Shown: positions 1 to 8,239 of the stretch, piece after piece
Position numbering within the stretch: position 1 is the first letter of the stretch
Layout: each line of letters opens with the position of its first letter
NCBI RefSeq assembly: GCF_030815865.1
Contig: NZ_JAUSXI010000001.1
Span: 3,720,001-3,784,000, forward strand
Direction of reading: 5' to 3'
Origin: Arthrobacter globiformis
GTDB taxonomy: Bacteria > Actinomycetota > Actinomycetes > Actinomycetales > Micrococcaceae
DNA length: 64,000 bases
Program-made: the position numbers and the translations under genes
Notes under the pieces: model-generated
What the model saw: the letters and a program-made list of their open reading frames with translations, nothing else
Told to the model about the DNA's origin: nothing
The model's database searches: none

Positions 1-387
1 CAGGAGCGTGGCGCCGTGCGCGATGGCCTGGCTCAGCTTGCCCATGGAGATTTTGCCTTCTGGCACCAGCACGGCACACGTCAGGCCGGCGGCGGTGGCG
101 TACGCCGCAGCGGAGGCCGACGTGTTTCCGGTGGAGGCGCACACAACGGCCTTGGCCCCGGCCTCCACGGCCGCTGTCATGGCCATGGTCATGCCGCGGT
201 CCTTGAAGGAACCGGTGGGGTTCATGCCCTCGACCTTGAGGTAGACGTCAGAGCCCGTTAGCTCGGACAGCTTCTGGGCGTAGACCAGGGGCGTGCCGCC
301 CTCGCCCAGGGTGATGACCCTGGTGGCCGCCGTTACGGGCAGACGGTCAGCGTATTCGCGGATGACACCGCGCCATTGGTGAGCCAC
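1..387 (-). CDS. thrC: Threonine synthase, N-terminal part (cut by window edge)
   Basis: This is the first 129 codons of threonine synthase, the PLP enzyme that converts O-phosphohomoserine to threonine in the cytosol. The fragment carries the family signature GSFKDRG, whose lysine holds the PLP, followed by [15 protein letters not shown], the phosphate-binding stretch. The remainder lies left of the window. The GTG start at 387 directly follows the hom stop codon with no gap, and an AGGAG sits about six bases upstream inside the end of hom. The gene is therefore probably translationally coupled to hom, the preceding enzyme of the same pathway. Function is secure; only the C-terminal part is unseen. 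Confidence 0.95.
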   Translation of the reverse strand, partial: MAHQWRGVIREYADRLPVTAATRVITLGEGGTPLVYAQKLSELTGSDVYLKVEGMNPTGSFKDRGMTMAMTAAVEAGAKAVVCASTGNTSASAAAYATAAGLTCAVLVPEGKISMGKLSQAIAHGATLL

Positions 388-1704
388 TTAAGCTCCTTCT
401 ACCCGCAGTACGGATGTAACGGAATTAATCACGTCAAGGCCCTTCACGGCTTCGACGGTCGCTGCCAGTGCAGCTTCGCTTGCGCGGTGGGTGACGATCC
501 GAAGCTCGGCCGATTCCACGTTGGAGTCGGCATCGCGGTGGATGGTCTGGCGCATGATTTCGATGGAGACGCCGTGCTCGGCGAACAGCTGGGCGATCTT
601 TGCCAGCACGCCGGGCTGGTCCGCAACGTCCAGGCCGATGTAGTAGCTGGTGGTCGCGGCGTCAATGGGCAACGCCGGGACGTGGCCGGTGGTGGACTCG
701 ATGCGTCCGGGACCGCCCAGGACGATGCGGCGGGCGGCCGAGACGAGGTCGCCCAGCACGGCAGACGCCGTCGGGGTTCCGCCGGCACCCTGACCGTAGA
801 ACATCAGCTCGCCGGCGTTCTCCGCCTCGACAAAGACAGCGTTGAAGGCACCGCGGACGGCTGCCAGCGGGTGTTCGCGCGGCAGGAGCGTCGGGTGGAC
901 GCGCACGGAAACGCCCTCGCTGCCGTCGCCGTTACCGATCTTCTCGGCGATGGCCAGCAGCTTGATGACAAAGCCGGCTTCCTTGGCGGCGGCGATGTCG
1001 GCGGCGCTGACGCGGGTAATTCCCTCGCAGTAGACGTGCTCCAGGTCGAAGCGGGTGTGGAAGGACAGGGACGCCAGGATGGCGGCCTTGGCCGCGGCGT
1101 CGTGGCCCTCGATGTCGGCCGTCGGGTCAGCTTCGGCGTAGCCGAGCCGCTGGGCCTCGGCGAGTGCGTCGGCGAACTGCGCACCGGTGGAGTCCATCTG
1201 GTCCAGGATGAAGTTGGTGGTCCCGTTAACGATGCCCAGCACACGGGTGATGCGGTCACCGGAGAGGCTGTCGCGGATAGGGCGCAGGATGGGGATGGCA
1301 CCTGCAACGGCGGCTTCGTAGGACAGCTCGACGCCGGCCTTGTCCGCCTCTTCGTAGAGTGCCGGACCATCGGCGGCAAGCAGGGCCTTGTTGCCCGTGA
1401 CCACGCTGGCGCCGTTCTGGATGGCGGAGAGGATCAGCGAGCGGGCAGGCTCGATGCCGCCCATCAGCTCGATCACGAGGTCGGCGTCCTTGACCAGTGT
1501 TTCGCCGTCGGTGGTGAACAGGTCGCGCGGGAGGTCCACCTCGCGCTCGGCGTCGAGGTTCCGCACCGCGATGCCGGCCAGTTCCAGGCGGGCGCCGGTG
1601 CGCTGCGCCAGGGTGCCGGCGTCGTCAATCAGAATCCGCGCCACCTGAGCCCCGACGTTGCCACAGCCCAGCAGGGCCACTTTCAGGGTTCGCAATTCGG
1701 TCAT
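388..1704 (-). CDS. hom: Homoserine dehydrogenase with C-terminal ACT domain
   Basis: This 438-residue protein reduces aspartate semialdehyde to homoserine, the branch point to threonine and methionine. The N-terminal Rossmann fold carries GCGNVGAQVA at about residues 13-22. The motif VVTGNKALLA near residue 100 holds a conserved catalytic-site lysine, and the substrate domain includes GIVNGTTNFIL. A C-terminal ACT domain covers roughly residues 350-430 and is typical of forms feedback-inhibited by threonine; inhibition here is inferred from the family. The ATG at 1704 abuts the lysA stop codon and the stop abuts the thrC start, so lysA, hom and thrC form one tightly coupled unit. Length and architecture are normal. 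Confidence 0.97.
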   Translation of the reverse strand: MTELRTLKVALLGCGNVGAQVARILIDDAGTLAQRTGARLELAGIAVRNLDAEREVDLPRDLFTTDGETLVKDADLVIELMGGIEPARSLILSAIQNGASVVTGNKALLAADGPALYEEADKAGVELSYEAAVAGAIPILRPIRDSLSGDRITRVLGIVNGTTNFILDQMDSTGAQFADALAEAQRLGYAEADPTADIEGHDAAAKAAILASLSFHTRFDLEHVYCEGITRVSAADIAAAKEAGFVIKLLAIAEKIGNGDGSEGVSVRVHPTLLPREHPLAAVRGAFNAVFVEAENAGELMFYGQGAGGTPTASAVLGDLVSAARRIVLGGPGRIESTTGHVPALPIDAATTSYYIGLDVADQPGVLAKIAQLFAEHGVSIEIMRQTIHRDADSNVESAELRIVTHRASEAALAATVEAVKGLDVINSVTSVLRVEGA

Positions 1705-3216
1705 TCAGGCTCCCATGTCGCGGTTCAGCAGATCTTCTTCGGTTTCCCCGCGGACAATCAGCCGGGGAGATCCGTCGCGCACAGCGACAACGCCCGGCCG
1801 GGCCAGATAGTTGTAGTTGCTTGACAGGGCCCAGCAGTAGGCGCCGGTCCCCGGTACAGCGAGCAGATCACCGGCTGCCACGTCCTCGGGCAGATATACA
1901 TCTCTAACAACTATGTCGCCGCTCTCGCAATGTTTGCCCACCACGCGGGACAGCTGTGGGGCCGCTCCGGAGGTCCGCGAAGCGAGAATGGCCGAATAAT
2001 CCGCGTCGTACAGCACCGGACGGGCGTTGTCACTCATACCGCCGTCCACTGACACATAGCGGCGCGGGTGCGTAACGTTTATATCGGCGGAGTCACCCTC
2101 GCCGACGGCCGGCGCGTCTACCCGGACGGTTTTCAGCGTGCCCACCTCGTACAGCGTGAAAGTGCTGCTGCCAACGATGGCACGGCCGGGCTCGATGGAA
2201 ATCCGGGGTGCGGTGATGCCCAGTTCGGAGCACTTGGAACGTACGACGGCGGCCATCGCCTGCGCGATGTCGGCTGCCGGGCGGGGCGTGTCCACGGGCG
2301 TGTAGGCGATGCCGTAGCCGCCACCGAGGTCAAGCTCGGGAAGCGTGATGGAATATTTGGCCTGAACCGCGGCCAGGAAGGTCAGGAGCTTTTGGGCGGC
2401 CAGTGCAAAGCCGTCCGGCTCGAAGATCTGCGAACCGATGTGGCAGTGCAGGCCCAGCAGCTCCACGCTGGCGTAGGACGTTGCCGCGGCGACGGCTTCC
2501 TCAGCTGCGGACAGGCCTGCCTCATCGGTCGAATCCTCCGCCATGGAGAGGCCGAATTTCTGGTCCTCGTGGGCGGTGGCGATGAACTCGTGGGTGTGGG
2601 CGTGCACGCCGGGCGTCAGCCGCAGCATGACCTTGGCGGTGTCCCCGCGGCCGGAGGCGATTTTGGCCACGCGCTCCAGCTCGTCCAGGCTGTCCACCAC
2701 GATGCGGCCGAGGTTCATGTCCAGCGCCCGGTTGATCTCGGCGTCGGACTTGTTGTTGCCGTGCAGCGAGAGGTTGGCGCCGTCGATGCCGGCCCGGGAG
2801 GCGACCGCAAGTTCGCCGCCGGAACACGTGTCCAGCCGCAGCCCCTCCTCGGCCACCCACGCCGCAACTGCGGTGCAGAGGAAGGACTTGCCGGCGTAGT
2901 AGACATCCACTCCCCCGCAGATGTCGGCAAAGGCTTCGTCGAACGCATCCTTGAAAGCACGGGCGCGGGCACGGAAGTCCGATTCGCTCATGACGAAAAG
3001 GGGCGTGCCGAACTGTTCCTTGAGGTTACTGACCGGGATGCCGTCAATGGCCAGTTCACCGCCGGCGTTCCGCTCCACACCGCCGGCCCACACCGGGGTG
3101 TGGAGGGCGTTGAGGTCGGCGGGGACGGCGAGCCACTCCGGAGCCAGCGGCGAGGCGGTGCTGCTGGAGGCCGTGTTGCTGGAGGCCGTGCTGCTCGTGG
3201 TTTCCTGCACGTCCAT
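1705..3216 (-). CDS. lysA: Diaminopimelate decarboxylase
   Basis: This PLP enzyme of fold type III decarboxylates meso-diaminopimelate to lysine. Visible motifs are YYAGKSF with the PLP lysine at about residue 110, HCHIGSQIF, the GGGYGIAY phosphate-binding loop, EPGRAIVG and the CESGDIV segment with the active-site cysteine from the partner subunit. The frame is open upstream of 3216, but the ATG at 3216 overlaps the argS stop as TGATG, the coupling seen at the other junctions. The protein is then 503 residues. Its first 25 residues are a Ser/Thr/Ala-rich leader with three copies of a TASS-like unit, absent from typical family members, so a later start cannot be excluded. Confidence 0.95.
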   Translation of the reverse strand: MDVQETTSSTASSNTASSSTASPLAPEWLAVPADLNALHTPVWAGGVERNAGGELAIDGIPVSNLKEQFGTPLFVMSESDFRARARAFKDAFDEAFADICGGVDVYYAGKSFLCTAVAAWVAEEGLRLDTCSGGELAVASRAGIDGANLSLHGNNKSDAEINRALDMNLGRIVVDSLDELERVAKIASGRGDTAKVMLRLTPGVHAHTHEFIATAHEDQKFGLSMAEDSTDEAGLSAAEEAVAAATSYASVELLGLHCHIGSQIFEPDGFALAAQKLLTFLAAVQAKYSITLPELDLGGGYGIAYTPVDTPRPAADIAQAMAAVVRSKCSELGITAPRISIEPGRAIVGSSTFTLYEVGTLKTVRVDAPAVGEGDSADINVTHPRRYVSVDGGMSDNARPVLYDADYSAILASRTSGAAPQLSRVVGKHCESGDIVVRDVYLPEDVAAGDLLAVPGTGAYCWALSSNYNYLARPGVVAVRDGSPRLIVRGETEEDLLNRDMGA

Positions 3217-4865
3217 CACATCCGTTCCGGCGCCGAAACGCCCAGCAGTTCGAGTCCGTTGGCCAGCACCTGGCTGGTGGCGTCGTTGAGCCACAGCCTG
3301 GTGCGGTTGGTGTCCGTGACGGGTTCGTCGCCCATGGGCGCCACCCGGCAGGCGTCATACCAGCGGTGGTAGGCGCCGGCGATGACCTCAAGGTGGCGCG
3401 CCACCCGGTGCGGCTCGCGCAGTTCGGCTGCCTTGGCCACGATGGAGGGGTAGCTGCCCAGGTACGACAGCAGTTCGTTCTCCGTGGCGTGGTCCAGCAG
3501 GGAGGCGTCAAAGGCGCTCCGGTCCACTCCGGCAGCCACGGCGTTGCGCGCGGTGCCGCGGGAGCGGGCGTGCGCATACTGCACGTAGAACACGGGGTTC
3601 TCGTTGGAGTGCTTCTTGAGCAGCTCGGGGTCCAGCGTGAGCGGGGAGTCGGCCGGGAAGCGTGCCAGCGAATAGCGGACCGCGTCCGTTCCCAGCCAGG
3701 AGATCAGGTCCTTGAGCTCAATGATGTTGCCGGCGCGCTTGGAGAGCTTGGCGCCGTTGACGGAGACCAGCTGACCGATCAGGACCTCGATGTTGACCTC
3801 GGGGTCGTCGCCGGCCGCGGCGGCGATGGCCTTGAGCCGGTTGATGTAGCCGTGGTGGTCGGCTCCCAGGAGGTAGATTTTTTCCGTGTAGCCGCGGTCC
3901 TTCTTGGACAGGTAGTAAGCGGCGTCGGCGGCGAAGTAGGTCGGTTCGCCGTTCGCACGGATCATGACGCGGTCCTTATCATCACCGAAGTCGGTGGTGC
4001 GCAGCCAGACGGCACCGCCGTCGTCGAACACGTGGCCCTGCTCGCGAAGGCGGGCAACGGCACTTTCGATCGCGCCGGCGTCGTGAAGTTCCTGCTCGGA
4101 GAAGAACACGTCGAAGGCGACCCCAAAGTCGGCCAGGGTGTCCTTGATGTCCTTGAGCTGCGCCTCGTAGGCCGCGGCCCGGATCACGGGCAGCGCCGCA
4201 GCATCCGTCAGTTCGCGGATGTCCGGGTGCCGGGTCAGGACCTGATGGCCGAGGTCGCGGATGTATTCGCCAGGGTAGCCGCCCTCAGGCACGTCGCGGC
4301 CGTGCAGGCGCGACAGCACCGAGTTGGCGAAGACGTTCATCTGGGAGCCGGCGTCGTTGATGTAGTACTCGGCGGTGACGTCGGCACCCGAGGCGCGAAG
4401 CACCCTGGCGATCGAGTCACCCAGAGCAGCCCAGCGCGTGTGGCCGATGTGCAGTGGCCCGGTGGGGTTGGCGGAAACAAATTCCATATTGACGGTGTGT
4501 CCGGCGAGCGCGGCGTTGGTGCCGTACTCCCTGCCCGCTTCGACGATGTTCTTGGCCAGCGCTCCGGCCGTGGCCGCGTCAACTGTGATGTTGAGGAAGC
4601 CGGGACCGGCGATTTCCACACCATCGACGCCGTTGATGTCCTTGAGGCGGGCGCTGAGCAGCGTGGCGAATTCGCGCGGGTTGGTTCCGGCCTTCTTTGC
4701 CAGCTGCAGGGCGATGTTGGTGGCCCAGTCACCGTGCTCCCGGTTCTTCGGACGCTCCACCAGGACGGAGTCCGGTACAGCCGCCTCGGCAAGGGCAATG
4801 TCGCCGGCGGCAACGGCGTCTTTCAGGCAGGCGGATATTGCGAGGGAGAGTTCTTCGGGAGTCAC
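3216..4865 (-). CDS. argS: Arginyl-tRNA synthetase
   Basis: This 549-residue class I synthetase charges tRNA-Arg. It has an N-terminal additional domain, the HIGH motif in PTGPLHIGHTRWAALGD at about residue 138, the KMSKS-like GAKLSKRAGN, and a C-terminal anticodon-binding DALR domain with YAHARSRGTARNAV and RVARHLEVIAGAYHRWYDACRV. The GTG start at 4865 has AGGAG about five bases upstream. It is the first gene of the leftward argS-lysA-hom-thrC run, and its stop overlaps the lysA start. Linkage of argS to lysA is common in actinobacteria. A tRNA-Arg gene lies 3.2 kb away but in an unrelated unit. Confidence 0.97.
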   Translation of the reverse strand: MTPEELSLAISACLKDAVAAGDIALAEAAVPDSVLVERPKNREHGDWATNIALQLAKKAGTNPREFATLLSARLKDINGVDGVEIAGPGFLNITVDAATAGALAKNIVEAGREYGTNAALAGHTVNMEFVSANPTGPLHIGHTRWAALGDSIARVLRASGADVTAEYYINDAGSQMNVFANSVLSRLHGRDVPEGGYPGEYIRDLGHQVLTRHPDIRELTDAAALPVIRAAAYEAQLKDIKDTLADFGVAFDVFFSEQELHDAGAIESAVARLREQGHVFDDGGAVWLRTTDFGDDKDRVMIRANGEPTYFAADAAYYLSKKDRGYTEKIYLLGADHHGYINRLKAIAAAAGDDPEVNIEVLIGQLVSVNGAKLSKRAGNIIELKDLISWLGTDAVRYSLARFPADSPLTLDPELLKKHSNENPVFYVQYAHARSRGTARNAVAAGVDRSAFDASLLDHATENELLSYLGSYPSIVAKAAELREPHRVARHLEVIAGAYHRWYDACRVAPMGDEPVTDTNRTRLWLNDATSQVLANGLELLGVSAPERM

Positions 4866-4994
4866 ACTCCTAGCCTACCGGGGAGCCCGTCGTGGCGCGG
4901 AATCCGTCAGGGTGCCCGGATGGCCCCTCGGCGTCACAGCAAGTAGTAGGCAAATTCACAGGAAATACCCTTAGCCTTTAGTCACCTGCAAATT

Positions 4995-5038
4995 GTTGAA
5001 ACATCAACGCTGAATATCAGCACCGAACCTCAACGCTG
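4995..5038. promoter_or_regulatory. Repeat cluster in the argS / FMN-lipoprotein intergenic region
   Basis: The 207-bp divergent gap between argS and the FMN-binding lipoprotein contains an inverted repeat, GTTGA-AACA-TCAAC (4995-5008), and two direct copies of TCAACGCTG at 5004-5012 and 5030-5038, spaced 26 bp apart. They lie 35-80 bp before the lipoprotein start. This placement fits an operator for a regulator of the redox operon, but no specific regulator is recognised and no clear -35/-10 pair is seen. Chance occurrence is possible. Confidence 0.3.
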
Positions 5039-5072
5039 TCCCTAGAGTGCCCGCACCACGAAAAGAGACCCC

Positions 5073-5540
5073 GTGAAGCCTTCAATCCGCAAGACTGTTT
5101 TCGCCGGCGTGGCCGGCCTGTCCCTCGCCGGAACGGTGGCTGGCTGCGCGCCTTCGGCCCAGCGGCCTGCCACGCAGGAGACCGAGCCCACGGCGGCGGC
5201 ATCCGCTTCGGCGGCGGCAACCGGGTCCTCAGCGGGCTCCGCGGCGGGCTACAAGGACGGGACCTACAGCGCGGACGGCAACTACAGATCCCCCAACGGC
5301 ACCGAGACAGTGGGCGTGCAGCTGACGCTGGCCAGTGGCGCTGTGTCGGCGGTGGAGATCACCGAGCACCCGTCCAATCCCAACACCCGGAAGTTCCAGG
5401 GCCAGTTCGCCGGAGGCATCGCTGACCAGGTGGTGGGCAAGAGCCTGGATGAGATTAACGTCTCCAAGGTGGCCGGTTCCTCCCTGACCAGCGGCGGCTT
5501 CAACCAGGCGGTCGAAGCGATCAAGGCACAGGCCCTGTAG
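5073..5540 (+). CDS. FMN-binding domain lipoprotein
   Basis: This 155-residue protein starts with a lipoprotein signal peptide ending in a lipobox (GTVAGC), so it should be lipid-anchored outside the membrane after cleavage at Cys25. An Ala/Ser/Thr-rich linker follows to about residue 60. An FMN_bind domain then covers about 65-155, from YKDGTYSADGNY to GGFNQAVEAIKAQ. The stretch VAGSSLTSGGF occupies the position where this family carries the threonine flavinylated by ApbE; its threonine is the likely FMN attachment site (inference). It starts with GTG and is followed nine bases later by apbE, whose product would load the flavin. A role as an extracytoplasmic electron carrier is inferred from the neighbours. 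Confidence 0.85.
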   Translation: MKPSIRKTVFAGVAGLSLAGTVAGCAPSAQRPATQETEPTAAASASAAATGSSAGSAAGYKDGTYSADGNYRSPNGTETVGVQLTLASGAVSAVEITEHPSNPNTRKFQGQFAGGIADQVVGKSLDEINVSKVAGSSLTSGGFNQAVEAIKAQAL

Positions 5541-5549
5541 GCGGCTGCC

Positions 5550-6422
5550 ATGCCGCATGCGGGTTGGCAGAGCTTCCGTTTTGACGGCATCGGCACCAGC
5601 TGGGAAATCTCCACCCCTGCCCCGTTGCCGCCGGGGTTGCGCAGCTCAGTGCTGGCCGAGGTGGAGCGCTATGACTCCACGTGGTCCAGGTTCCGGGAAG
5701 ACTCCCTGGTGGCCCGGATGTCCGTGGCGCCGGGGCAATACGAGCTGCCGCCCGAGGCCACGGTCCTGGCCGCGCTCTACCGGCAGCTCTACACGCTCAG
5801 CGGTGGCGCCATGACGCCCCTCATCGGTGAAAGCCTTGAGCGGCTGGGCTACGATCCGCACTATTCGCTGCAGCCCCGGGGGAAAGCTGCGGCGCCCCCG
5901 GCTTGGGACGCCGTCCTGGAATGGCACGGAACGTCGCTGCGCACCACTGCCCCGGTGGTGCTGGACATCGGCGCGGCTGGCAAGGGCCAGCTTGTGGACC
6001 TTCTGGCCGAACAGCTAAGGAGCCACGGTGTTCCAGACTTCTTCATTGACGCCAGCGGGGACCTGCTGAACGGCGGACAGGAGCCGGTGCAGGTGGCGCT
6101 GGAGCATTCGTATGACGCCACTAAGGCGATAGGAACTGTGCCGCTGGGATCCGGCGCTCTCTGTGCTTCGGCGTCGAACCGGCGGGCCTGGGGAGACGGA
6201 CTCCATCATGTCCTGGACGGCACCACCGGGGCGCCGGTCAGGACGGTGGTTGCCACTTGGGCCCGGGCGGACACAGCCATGGAGGCTGACGCCCTCGCCA
6301 CCGCACTGTTCCTGGTTCCGGCCGAGGACCTGGAACGGCATTTCCGTTTTTCCTGGCTCAAGGTATTTTCCAACGGCAGCGCGGAGTACTCCGCGGAATT
6401 CGACGGAAGGCTGTTCACATGA
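5550..6422 (+). CDS. apbE: FAD:protein FMN transferase, ApbE family
   Basis: This 290-residue ApbE-family enzyme transfers FMN from FAD onto a threonine or serine of target proteins. Family blocks are present in order: GIGTSWEI near the N-terminus, YDSTWSRFREDS, DIGAAGKGQLVD, FIDASGDLL, CASASNRRAWGDGLHHVLDG and the metal/FAD-binding segment ending TAMEADALATALF. No signal peptide or lipobox is evident, unlike many periplasmic ApbE proteins, so it may act in the cytoplasm; this is uncertain. It lies between the FMN_bind lipoprotein and the membrane reductase, and its stop overlaps the next start as ATGA. The most likely substrate is the upstream lipoprotein. Confidence 0.9.
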   Translation: MPHAGWQSFRFDGIGTSWEISTPAPLPPGLRSSVLAEVERYDSTWSRFREDSLVARMSVAPGQYELPPEATVLAALYRQLYTLSGGAMTPLIGESLERLGYDPHYSLQPRGKAAAPPAWDAVLEWHGTSLRTTAPVVLDIGAAGKGQLVDLLAEQLRSHGVPDFFIDASGDLLNGGQEPVQVALEHSYDATKAIGTVPLGSGALCASASNRRAWGDGLHHVLDGTTGAPVRTVVATWARADTAMEADALATALFLVPAEDLERHFRFSWLKVFSNGSAEYSAEFDGRLFT

Positions 6423-7975
6423 GTTCAACCACCTCCCGGCAGCAGGCCTCGCCCGGCACCGCCCTGGACACTTACCTGGGCCGGTTCACGATGTACAGGC
6501 TGGTGCTGTTGGTGCTTGCCGTGCTGGCTGCCTACAGCCTTCTGCTCGACGCCCTCGGCTGGCTGACCTTCGGCATTCCCAACATGCTGGCCCATCTGGC
6601 CCTCTGCCTCGGACTGACATACGTTTCCAATCGCGCCCTGGCCGCGCTGTTCCATGTTCAACCGCATTCGGAGTCATCGCTGATTACGGGCCTCCTGCTC
6701 TATTTCCTGTTCTGGCCCACACAGCTTGGCCCGGCGTTTACCCCGATGGACCTGGCCGGCGTGGCCCTGGCCTGCGTCCTGGCTTCAGCCTCGAAGTACG
6801 CCCTGGCCTGGCGCGGACGCCATGTGTTCAACCCCGCGGCCGCCGGGGCCTTCATCACCGGCCTAACAGGGCTCAACATCGCCACGTGGTGGGCCGGCAC
6901 CCCGGCCATGCTGTGGCTACTGGTCCCGGGCGTCCTCCTGGTGCTCTACCGGACCCGTAAAACGCTCATGGCCGTAGTCTTTGTCCTGGTAGCAACCGCG
7001 GTGGTGGCCGCGGTGCAACTGCCCTCCGGCGTCGACCTGGGAAGTGCCGTGTGGCAAACCCTGGCGCAGAGCCCCGTGCTGTTTTTTGCCGGATTCATGC
7101 TCACCGAGCCGCTCACCCTGCCGCCCAGGCGCTGGCAGCAGCTGGCGATGGCCGCCGTCGTCGGAATCCTGCTGGCCATGCCCTTCAACCTCGGCTTCCT
7201 GGCCAACTCCCCCGAACTGGCACTGATGGCGGGAAACCTGCTGGCGTTCCTGGCAGGCCAGCGCGGAAGCGTCCGGCTGCTGTTCAGCCACTCCCGCAGG
7301 CTTACGCCGACGACGACGGAATTCGTCTTCCGCCCCCAGCGCACGCTCCGCCACTCATCCGGCCAGTACCTCGAACTGGATCTTCCGCACCCCAAGCCGG
7401 ACGGACGGGGCAGGCGCCGCGTCTTCAGCCTGACCAGCCCGCCCGACGCGAAGCATGTGAAGATCGGCGTCGGCACTGCTGAGCCCGTCTCCGCAGCCAA
7501 GCGCAAGCTGCTGTCCCTCAAACCCGGCGAGGAGCTCACGGCCACCACCGTGGCGGGTGACTTCGTCCTGCCGAAGGGGTCGGCTCCGGTCCTGCTCATT
7601 GCCGCCGGCATTGGCATCACCCCGTATCTGTCACACTTGTCCGGCGGCATGGCCTGCGAGCGCGACACCGTGCTTCTCTACCTCGCCCGGAGCGCATCGG
7701 AACTCGCCTACGCGGCCGAACTGGAGGATTCCGGCGCCCGCGTCATTGCCCGGCTCGCCGATGGAGCGGCGCCGCCGGACTTCATCGAGGACGCCGGTGC
7801 GCTGCTTGCCCCGGGGGCGCGGCTGGACGGTCACGCGCTGAAACGGCTGGTGCCGGACATCGGCCAGCGAAGGGTTTTCATCTCGGGTTCCCCGGCCAGC
7901 GTCGGCTCGCTGCGGCGCGCCGCGCGGCATGCCGGCGCCCGCCGTATCCACGTGGATTCATTTGCGGGATACTGA
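6419..7975 (+). CDS. RnfD/NqrB-like membrane domain fused to an FAD/NAD(P)H oxidoreductase
   Basis: This 518-residue protein has two parts. Residues about 25-290 are hydrophobic with roughly eight to ten membrane segments and resemble RnfD/NqrB: SSLITGLLLYFLFWP, RHVFNPAAAGAFITG and PVLFFAGFMLTEPLT match conserved blocks. Residues about 290-518 form a ferredoxin-NADP reductase module: GQYLELDLPH and RRVFSLTS (flavin binding), LLIAAGIGITPYLSHL (NAD(P)H binding) and RRVFISGSPASVG. The usual SGAT-type covalent FMN motif of NqrB/RnfD is not visible. The gene overlaps apbE by four bases. A plausible role is to pass electrons from cytoplasmic NAD(P)H through the membrane to the FMN lipoprotein. The acceptor is unknown, and ferric or quinone reduction are both possible. 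Confidence 0.8.
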   Translation: MSSTTSRQQASPGTALDTYLGRFTMYRLVLLVLAVLAAYSLLLDALGWLTFGIPNMLAHLALCLGLTYVSNRALAALFHVQPHSESSLITGLLLYFLFWPTQLGPAFTPMDLAGVALACVLASASKYALAWRGRHVFNPAAAGAFITGLTGLNIATWWAGTPAMLWLLVPGVLLVLYRTRKTLMAVVFVLVATAVVAAVQLPSGVDLGSAVWQTLAQSPVLFFAGFMLTEPLTLPPRRWQQLAMAAVVGILLAMPFNLGFLANSPELALMAGNLLAFLAGQRGSVRLLFSHSRRLTPTTTEFVFRPQRTLRHSSGQYLELDLPHPKPDGRGRRRVFSLTSPPDAKHVKIGVGTAEPVSAAKRKLLSLKPGEELTATTVAGDFVLPKGSAPVLLIAAGIGITPYLSHLSGGMACERDTVLLYLARSASELAYAAELEDSGARVIARLADGAAPPDFIEDAGALLAPGARLDGHALKRLVPDIGQRRVFISGSPASVGSLRRAARHAGARRIHVDSFAGY

Positions 7976-8067
7976 TGTACAGCAGGAACCGGGTTTCGTT
8001 TTCCATTCCGGCCCACCTACCTGCTAAGCTCTAGGACGTCCGGCCGGGAACGGCAGGATCCCTGGAT

Positions 8068-8140
8068 GCCCTCGTAGCTCAGGGGATAGAGCGTCTGCCT
8101 CCGGAGCAGAAGGCCGTAGGTTCGAATCCTATCGAGGGCA
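8068..8140 (+). tRNA. tRNA-Arg(CCG)
   Basis: A 73-nt cloverleaf can be drawn. The acceptor arms GCCCTCG and CGAGGGC pair fully, with discriminator A at 8140. The D arm starts TAGCTCAGG. The anticodon stem TCTGC/GCAGA encloses loop CTCCGGA with anticodon CCG, and the T arm is GTAGG-TTCGAAT-CCTAT. The 3' CCA is not encoded. The anticodon reads CGG arginine codons, common in this GC-rich genome. Confidence 0.97.
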
Positions 8141-8145
8141 CAGAA

Positions 8146-8182
8146 GAAACCCCCGCCGCTTGCTGAAAGCGACGGGGGTTTC
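8146..8182 (+). terminator. Intrinsic terminator after tRNA-Arg
   Basis: A strong hairpin a few bases past the tRNA has arms built on GAAACCCCCG-CGCTT and AAGCG-CGGGGGTTTC, with a GCTGA-type loop, followed by TCCTGC. It probably ends the tRNA transcript before the protease gene; the T-run is carried in the stem's own 3' end. Confidence 0.75.
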
Positions 8183-8239
8183 CTGCATCTTCAGTGCGCC
8201 TGACGCAGAATGTCAGAGGCCGTTCGTAGTGTGATGGGC

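Noticed and set aside
376..1824. Long open frame on the plus strand opposite hom
   Set aside because: It is a GC3-driven shadow of hom; the minus-strand frame has full homoserine dehydrogenase motifs and the plus translation has no domain.
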